DNA from: Trema orientale
Taxonomy: Eukaryota > Streptophyta > Magnoliopsida > Rosales > Cannabaceae
Length of the DNA: 64,000 bases
Assembly (NCBI GenBank): GCA_002914845.1
Contig: JXTC01000035.1
Span: forward strand, 1,222,901 to 1,286,900
Direction: 5' to 3'
A program made the position numbers and the translations under genes. The notes under the pieces were generated by a model. That model had not been told where the DNA came from. It ran no database searches and saw only the letters and a list, made by a program, of their open reading frames with translations. Positions 57,100-64,000 of this stretch are shown here, one piece after another (position 1 is the stretch's first letter; each line of letters starts with the position of its first letter).

Positions 57100-60000
57100 T
57101 CAGAAAGAACAAGTCTTCAAGGCAACATCTTCAATGGGCAACCTATCCTCCGGAAACGGACAGTCCAACTTGCCTTCCTTCTCCGGCAACAAATCACAAG
57201 GCTTGGGAGTAACATTACTAGTATACCCCTCAACGTTCGTACAGTTCCAGAGCAACTTGTTGGGGTTTTCGGACAAAGTGATGGTCACGTTCGATATACA
57301 AATCCCCTTGAACGTGTCCCCTTTGATCCCTTCCAGCCTCGCCGGGTGACTAACGTTCTCCGCCACCACGTCCCGGTAGTTGATGGCCTGGATGTCGGGC
57401 AGGGCGTTCGGGTCGAAGCCCGGATCCGGGTGGGACTTGTACGACCCGGTCATCCAGAACACGTACTTCATGGTCTTGAGGACCAGCCTCCGGGCGAAGA
57501 TGTTCTTGACGTAGGCTCCGCGGCCCACGGCGGTCTTGATACGGATGGCGGACTGCGTGTTGATGGCGGTGATGTCTTCGGCTCTCACGTCCTCGATCCC
57601 GCCCGACATCTCGCTGCCGAGAGCGATGCCGGCGCTGTCGGGCGAAATGCACGTGAGGCGCCGGATTACGAGGTGCTTGGTTGGCATGCCGAATTTGATT
57701 CCGTACTGATCCCAGCCGCTCTTCACCGCGATGCAGTCGTCGCCCGAGACTATGAAGCAGTCTTCGATTCGTGTGTTCGTGCATGAATCTTGATATATAA
57801 ACAAGGTGAATTAGAAACGAAACAGAGATTATTTTTTCAGAATAGTAACACTTTAATCCAGAGATAAATTTAAAAAAAAAATGTATGGTTAACTATAATT
57901 TTGCCTAACCAATAAACTTTCGAAACTTTGATGGTGGAGGCAAAGTTTCTATCGTGGAAATCTCTCAACATTAGTCAGTTATAGTGAAATGGTGTTTGAG
58001 TTAAACATGTATACCGTAATATATAAATTAATACATGATTTAGCTAAGTTATTTTAAACTAGTTTGGTTAGAAGAATTTTCTCTTTCAATAGAATTTTTT
58101 GTTAGATCTTTTTTATGAAAAAAAACAGGGTTATTTACCAAGTTTTATATGTAAGTAATACAAGTCAGAATAGATAATTGAGAGAGTACTAACCTGGGTC
58201 TATTCCATCTGTGTTGGGAGAGTCGATTGGAGCAAGAATTGTGAGCCCTTGGATTATTACGTTCCTGCAGATTTCAGTCACATATAAGAAAATAATGGCG
58301 CGAGCAGACTAAAATCAGTGGTACTAAAAATGAGTGTCAGTTTTGCTTTAAAAAAGATAAGTGTCTTTTGTCTAATTATTATTTTAATACTAGTACAATT
58401 CATTTACTAACTTTCTTTTAGCTTTTGTTATTGATATGTTATTACTAAAATAACTCACATGTTAACGATTTTATATATCATTGATGAATTTCATATGTCA
58501 AGAACATGAAGCACAAGATTATAAACTAGAATGAGTTTAATTGGAAAATGACATTAATGTCATTTATCAAGTCCACCAAAGAAACCACGTCAATTCCATG
58601 GTATGATATATTTGTTTCAATAAACACAAGAAATCTAAATGAAGTACATATCAGAAAAGATGGGGGTAAAAGTCAAACCTGCAGTAAATAGGATGGACGA
58701 CCCAAGAAGGAGAATTGACCAAAGTAAGATTAAAGATCTGGACGTGATTAGAGTACATGATCTCGATCAAGTAGGGCCGAGTGGCGTTTAATTCACCAGC
58801 CCGGTACTTGGTCCACCAAGGAGCACCTTGCCCATCGATAGTGCCGTTATTACCTAAATAAACAAAACCTAAAGTTAAGAGCCAAAGTCTACCATATATG
58901 ATTTTTTTTTCCTTTTAAAAATGAATAAATTAAGTTTAATTACCGGTAATTACGACATCGGTGAGATTTGTTCCAAAAATTAGACTGCTGTACCTAGCAT
59001 CAGGGGCATCTCTTCCTTTTCCATAAGAAGGCAATAGTTCTAAAAATGGCCATTCTGACTCATCCTGGCCATTAATTAACATAAATTGGTTAGATCAAGA
59101 ATAATAACATTAATCCTTGCAAGCAAGAACAACATATCAATATTAGCCATCGATCCCATCATTTTGTTTTATGATTGATCAGTAGCTTATTAAAATGTTT
59201 TCGTTTATGATTAGTGGCTTCCAGTGAATGGCAATTTTTTGAAAGCAATATAATATAATGTTACATATATATATGTATAAAATTACTTATGAAAGCACAT
59301 GTGATGTCATGATCATAAGCTGCCGTACCATATACATCCAAAATTAGGTACCAAGGAAATTCAAAAACAATCTTCAAAGTCACAAAAACATGCAAGTAGC
59401 TAACCAACCAACCAAACAAACATTCATGTACTCAAAGTAAGTAAAAAATAATCTACTTCCACAGGGATATTTCGGGGATTAAAGAGGAAAAAAAAAATGG
59501 ATACGGTTCCTCTTGTCGACTAAATTAAATGTCACACACTCTGCAACAAATTTAAAGGTCCAAACCGTACGTCATCCTAAAAATTCTTAGATCATAAATA
59601 CCTTTTGTCATTGGTCTTTAATTAACTAATTCTATGTTCAATTTCAAATGGGATTTGAAATTCAAATTCATCATCTCATTTTTTTTTTAAAAGAACAGGA
59701 GTTTATAGAAAAATGACCGAATTTTCATTCTTTATTTTTTCAAAAAAAAATAATTACAGATTTGGATTTATATTTCGAATCTCCTTGACTTTCATACCAA
59801 AAGGGAGAAATACATAACATTTTTCTCATTTCATCCAACAATTAAAATAAAATAAATACCTGGGAACCAAGAATAACTGCATCTTTATGGAGGAAAAGGG
59901 TGAAGTGGCTGGTGAGATTAAAGCTTCCCGTTAACCATTTACCGGGCGGAACGATCAACTGCGCTCCGCCGTCCGATGCGTAGCGGCTAAGATGATCAAT

Positions 60001-60404
60001 CGCGGCTTTAAAGGCCTTTGTGTTAGAAGTTACACCGTCGCCTACGCCACCGAAATCGGTCAAACTTGCGCTGTGTTTGCGAGAAGTACATTTCACTGCT
60101 GCCTGGCTTGCGTAGCCCGTTCTACATTCTCCCAAAATCATAACTACTATTCCAACTATATAAATAGCCCATGATTCAATCTTAACCTGCAATTAAATTA
60201 AAAAATATATATATATTAACATGTAAACTTTTTTAAAAAAAAAAAAAAAAAGTGGTGGGGATTAATAAAAAAATACTATATTTCATTAACAAAAGGCAAA
60301 ATCAGGATTGAAAGGGAATTAAATTTTTAAAAAAAAAATAGACAATGAAAAAACCATAAAATTAGTACATGGGATTTTCTGGATTTGAAAGGTGATGGCT
60401 CCAT
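57100..60404 (-). CDS. GH28 polygalacturonase-like secreted protein
   Basis: A 472-aa protein from six exons on the minus strand: 60369-60404, 59860-60186, 58944-59064, 58679-58853, 58194-58264 and 57100-57788. The first exon (MEPSPFKSRKSH) is inferred from a canonical donor and in-phase join to VKIESW. The apparent start near 60192 is only the TTGCAG acceptor. A signal-anchor segment (SWAIYIVGIVVMIL) precedes SLTDFGGVGDGVTSNTKAF. GH28 motifs in order are NTDGIDP, SGDDCIAVKSGWDQYG, SAGIALGSEMSGG and RIKTAVGRG. The usual GHG motif reads SAG: the catalytic-site His is missing, which I recall as normal for this clade of plant 'probable polygalacturonases'. It probably acts in the cell wall on pectin, but activity is unproven. 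The last exon is markedly GC-rich at 57350-57790 compared with the other exons. Confidence 0.9.
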
Positions 60405-62229
60405 CGAGAATGGGTAACAGAAACTGGATTGTTCTGTTTTGAGATGGAAAAAGATTGAATTTATAGAGATGTTAGCGCGTCTATTTTTGGAAGTTTTCTT
60501 TATTCGTGGCCGATCGAGATATGGGCGTGAAAAATAGTTACGTAACCGAAGCCATTAACTTTTAAGCCATTAACTTTTAAGTTATCTCTCACCCCACAAA
60601 AAAATATATATATATATATATCTTTTTTTTTTGGGAGAAAACTTTTAAGATATCTTTTACTAAAAAAGAAAAAAGAAACTTTCAAGATATCATGTTGAAG
60701 AATTTTAAGTAAAATTTGACGTGAAAGCAAAGAACATGTGCATTTTTTTCAAACTAACAATAATACCTTTTTTTAAGGAAAAAAAACAAAATATGAAGAA
60801 TAGGTTCTTTTGGTCAATAATACTTCTTGAAAAAAAAGAGAAATAGTATCATTTTTTTTATTTTTTTAACCCTCAATTAAAATTAGCTTATGGTGAAAAT
60901 CAGAACAAATTATGACTTACTTACCAAAAGAAAAAAGACAGTATCTTCTTTTAATTAAAAATAGAAAACTCCGAAGACTATTCTTTTTTCCACGTCCCAA
61001 TCCCTTTTCTGTCATCTATTATTACTGTTATATCATATATAAGTCATTACCTAACTATGTACCTGTAGCCTGTAGGCCAAACCTAATAATGTTCAGAGTT
61101 GAAGCAGCCACATAACTTTAAACAATATGTTCTCACTTTCAAAAAGAAGAAGTTGAATTGAATGCCATCTCATATAGTGTAAGTTTTTTGGGTAAGATAT
61201 TTGTGTCCCTAGTATTACTCATTAATATTATATATACTTTCCATTTTTGTTTTTGAATTATGAATGATGTGGGTAGTACTCAACTTTCCTCTTAGTGTGT
61301 CGAAGTGATTAGTTTTTTTTTTTTTTCGATTCTAACTATTCACAATTACTGTTTAGGAAAAAAAGTCATACTTTCTATAAAAATATCACCTAAATTAAAA
61401 ATAATTACAGATTTAGTCCCTCAATAAAGAATAAATACAGATTTAGATATTCGATACTAATATGTAAGAAGGAAAAAAGAAAACCCACTAAAATAAAACC
61501 ATTAATACCAGCGAAAAAAAATATAATAATAAACTAAATCAAGTCTTAGAAGTTAGAAGAATTGAAAATACGACATGTTGTTATATAATAAGGCAAATAT
61601 CGACTCCCTCGAAAAAGAAGAAGCAGCAATTCGAGTAAATACCGCCTAAAAAAATAAAAGCAAAATATAGAACTAGATATAGAAAAGGGCAGGTTTCTCG
61701 TTCTAAAGGTTCCTAAAGTTTTTAATTAGTGACTATTAAGTTCTGAACTATAAATGTTAAAAATAAAAAAAAATCATAAATTAATTGACTAGTTATAATA
61801 CCATCCTTTTAAACAATAATTGATTGAGTTTGACGTACATCTTACCAACGAAAAAAAAAAAAAAAAAAACCTCATTAGTCTTATTATCAATAAATGGTTA
61901 AATCTATAAAGATCAATTTATGGACCTTTAGTGCCAGAAACCCTTAAAGAAAATGTCCATAGGGTAATTAATTAAGAGAGAAAACAGTAAATAATACGAG
62001 AACAAAAGGTTTTTTTTTTTATAATCTTTCTTTCATTCATCAGTGTGCCAATACAAGTTATACAATACTCTATTTATAGGACAAGGATGATGAACGAATA
62101 AAAAGGAAAATATCAACTTAAAAATCATTAATTTATGAAGTTTAGAGGAATCAAGAGGTGACATCCATAATTACTAATAGTCTATTAACATATATCAAAA
62201 TTTCCAATTAATTAAAGACCATAAATTAT
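60405..62229. other. Intergenic before the Ty3-gypsy element
   Basis: The first 100-200 bases are the polygalacturonase 5' UTR and promoter. The rest is AT-rich with homopolymer runs (T-run 61313-61326, A-run near 61853-61869). A 15-bp tandem (gccattaacttttaa twice, 60551-60580) is the only repeat noted. No gene seen. Confidence 0.5.
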
Positions 62230-62918
62230 TGTGGGACCCGCTTTTAGAACGTGCGCCACGTGGACGTCCCGGCGGCAAGGAACGAAACTGGGAACAATCA
62301 ACTGACACGTGGGTAGAAAAAAACCGCCTGGGAACCACAAGTGCTTCACATGACAATATTTAGGCCACACTGTCGAAGCGGGTCGAAGCAGGGTCCGTCC
62401 AGATTCGGGATGGGCCCGGCCCAACCAGACCCTTGTCCCGACAGCTGGGGGTCAGGAGCCTCAAGGGCTTTCCGTTAAAAGACCCTCGGGGGCAACGCAT
62501 AGTTCCAGACCCAGACAAGGCATTTAATGCGATACTGGGTAGGTGTGCGTATTGATTGCATTCCCCTGGGAGGGCGGCGGAACTGTAGACGCTGCTCCAT
62601 GTCAGGACTCATGTCGAAGCTGGCAACAGGGAACAAATCGTACCAATCTTAGCCCGTGATTTCGAGAGCGAGCTACGGCGCGGGAAAGGAAACCTCGGAA
62701 TTGGATCCCTATTTCAGAGGTATAAGTATCGCCCGCACTGGAATAAGCAAGTAAGTAATTTTATCCACTCACTGCTATCTCTTTTAGGACCGATATCTGA
62801 CTTAAGCATCGGAGAGTATTTGCAGGTACCCCCCCCCCAGCTCCTCCGATCCTTCCAGATATTGGACACAGTCAGAGATAGCGAAACACGTAGACAGTTG
62901 GTGAAAACCGTCCCAACA
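62230..62918 (+). repeat. 5' LTR of the Ty3-gypsy element (about 689 bp)
   Basis: Begins TGTGGGACC and ends GTCCCAACA, an imperfect TG...CA inverted pair. It contains ACGTG cores in ccacgtgg (about 62258) and acacgtggg (about 62305), both G-box/ABRE-like. A TATA-like ggtataagta near 62719 is followed by the likely transcript start. The exact left end is inferred from the terminal pair and the composition change. Confidence 0.7.
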
Positions 62919-62921
62919 GTT

Positions 62922-62939
62922 TGGCGCCGTTTGTGGGAA
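62922..62939 (+). other. Primer-binding site of the Ty3-gypsy element
   Basis: TGGCGCCGTTTGTGGGAA starts three bases after the LTR end, the usual spacing. This sequence type is characteristic of plant Tat/Athila-like elements. The tRNA was not assigned. Confidence 0.75.
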
Positions 62940-62992
62940 AGTGAGTGAAAACTTTGCAACTCCTTCTCGAACAAAAAGCCATACGATCGCAA

Positions 62993-64000
62993 ATGGCACC
63001 ATCAAGAATGACGATAAGAAGCGCTCGCCCCGAGGTGGAAGAAAGATCCCAAGAAGAGCGGCCTAGCATGGAACAGAAGTTGGATCAGATGCTCGCCGCT
63101 CTAACGGAAGCGAGCAAGAAGGTGGAGATGGCCCACCAGGCCGTCGTGGGGCTAAGAGAAGAAGTCGCAGCAATCCGCAAAGACAATGTGCGCCTGGAAG
63201 GGCTGCTAGGCAGTGAAGCAAGGAGCGAGTGCCGAGACGATTTCGACGAAGATGTCCAACAAGAGGCTCGGAGGCAGCATAGCCTGTCCGGTGGGGGATA
63301 CCCTGCCCCCTCCGAACCGGCAATGCGGGAGGAGCAACAAAGCCACACGAAGCCTCCCCAGGTGGGTGGAATGACGGACAGACAACGCCCTAGAGGCCCT
63401 GAAGATCCGTTCCCAGACTGGAAGTGAGAAATGATGGCGGAACTGGGTCGGCGACTCGGCGCCCATCACGGCCAAACTCCTGCCGACTTGGCAGAGCAGG
63501 CCATGCATGGGATCAACCGAACGGCTTTCGCTGATTGGATTCAATCGGAACCCAAACCGAAGGACTTCACGACTCCAACCATCAAGCCATTCGAAGGAAA
63601 GACCGACCCCCTCGACCACATATATCAATTCCAGCAGAAGATGGCCCTGGAGACCAGGAACGAAGCAGTAATCTGCAAAGTTTTCTCCACTACCCTGGAG
63701 GGGCCTGCCCTGTTGTGGTTCAGGCAGCTCCCCGAACGCTCCATAAACGGATTCGAAGACTTTTGCAAGATGTTCCTGAAGCAATACGCGGGTGCCAGAA
63801 GGCAGCAAAAGATGATGCGAGACCTGGACCGAATGGAGCAGTCCGCGACCGAGTCCCCGAGGGACTATCTGTCTCATTTCTTGGACATGATGTCCCTGAT
63901 ACACGACGCCGACACTGTCCAAGCGGCGAGCTCTTTCGTCAGAGGACTTCAATTGGGTTCGATGTTGTCTGACCACTTACTCCTGAATTTGCCGTACGAC
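62993..64000 (+). pseudogene. Gag of the Ty3-gypsy element, one in-frame stop, partial
   Basis: The first ATG of the frame is at 62993 (MAPSRMTIRSARPEVEERSQ); the frame is open further upstream but only from a GTG. The N-terminal part contains a coiled-coil-like stretch (TEASKKVEMAHQAVVGLREE). A TGA at 63425-63427 (PDWK-stop-EMMAELGRR, likely from CGA) interrupts it. The same frame then stays open to the window edge and includes the retrotransposon gag core (IKPFEGKTDPLDHIYQFQQK, ALLWFRQLPERSINGFEDFC, LDRMEQSATESPRDYLSHFL). Gag builds the virus-like particle around the element's RNA. The single C-to-T type lesion suggests methylation-driven decay of a fairly recent copy. Confidence 0.88.

Larger units (their letters stand above)
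62230..64000 (+). mobile_element. Ty3-gypsy (Tat-like) LTR retrotransposon, 5' part, cut by window end
   Basis: 5' LTR, primer-binding site and gag are present in order on the plus strand; pol and the 3' LTR lie beyond the window. Composition changes sharply from AT-rich flank to GC-rich element at about 62.23 kb. The gag type and the TTTGGCGCCGTTTGTGGGAA primer-binding region point to the Tat branch of Ty3-gypsy. The target duplication cannot be checked; the five bases before the LTR are ATTAT. Confidence 0.85.

Noticed and set aside
57346-57786. 146-codon plus-strand ORF
   Set aside because: It is a shadow of the GC-rich last exon of the GH28 gene on the minus strand; the minus frame carries the conserved motifs.
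60190-60192. Start of the polygalacturonase at this codon
   Set aside because: The codon is TTG and sits in a TTGCAG splice acceptor; an upstream exon with ATG at 60402-60404 joins in phase.
63206-63976. 256-codon minus-strand ORF
   Set aside because: It lies opposite the gag frame of the Ty3-gypsy element, which has recognisable gag motifs; GC-rich sequence leaves antisense frames open.

Overview
The window is nuclear DNA of a eudicot plant. It has AT-rich introns and intergenic DNA, canonical GT-AG introns, plant-only gene families and several classes of plant transposable elements. The species cannot be named from sequence alone. One ambiguous base lies at 12853. ORFs alone do not show the gene structures, so I joined exons by reading splice sites and checking phase. 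All eight host gene models below give uninterrupted reading frames.

Host genes, left to right: a DUF21/CNNM-CBS membrane protein (CBSDUF5-like, 1593-5487, +), a PAM68-family chloroplast protein (6695-7252, +), a HIPP (9308-9948, -), a REVEILLE6-like MYB (37501-41588, +), ribosomal protein eS10 (43278-44743, +), glutaminyl-peptide cyclotransferase (46433-50478, +), a receptor-like kinase that has lost its catalytic Asp (51217-53646, +) and a GH28 polygalacturonase-like protein (57100-60404, -). From memory, this order resembles the Arabidopsis segment around At5g52650-At5g52790 (RPS10C, RVE6, HIPPs, PAM68L, CBSDUF5), with QC next to S10 as in the At4g25720-At4g25740 region. The block therefore looks like conserved microsynteny.

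The block is split by about 27 kb (10.1-37.4 kb) made mostly of mobile DNA. This holds a 5'-truncated LINE tail with target-site duplication (12.5 kb), a decayed Helitron with RepHel and RPA-like genes (13.1-20.2 kb, -), and a 1.8-kb solo LTR with a 5-bp duplication (21.37-23.17 kb). It also holds a region rich in TGTCTAG/CTAGACA motifs with a 42-bp in-frame tandem array (23.5-25.6 kb), a 2.9-kb truncated LINE with an 11-bp duplication (27.1-30.0 kb), a duplicated 0.2-kb segment (30.1 and 31.4 kb) and a cluster of six MITEs set in TA runs (32.4-36.7 kb).

Other mobile DNA includes a Mutator-like MITE inside an intron of the CBSDUF5-like gene, another MITE with long terminal inverted repeats and a 9-bp duplication at 54.1 kb (relative at 45.6 kb), and the 5' part of a Ty3-gypsy element (LTR, primer-binding site and broken gag) running off the right edge. 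I saw no convincing new multi-gene system. The points most worth checking are the kinase-dead receptor kinase, the in-frame hairpin tandem array with its motif clusters, the TA-associated MITE family, and the Helitron with lost catalytic residues.
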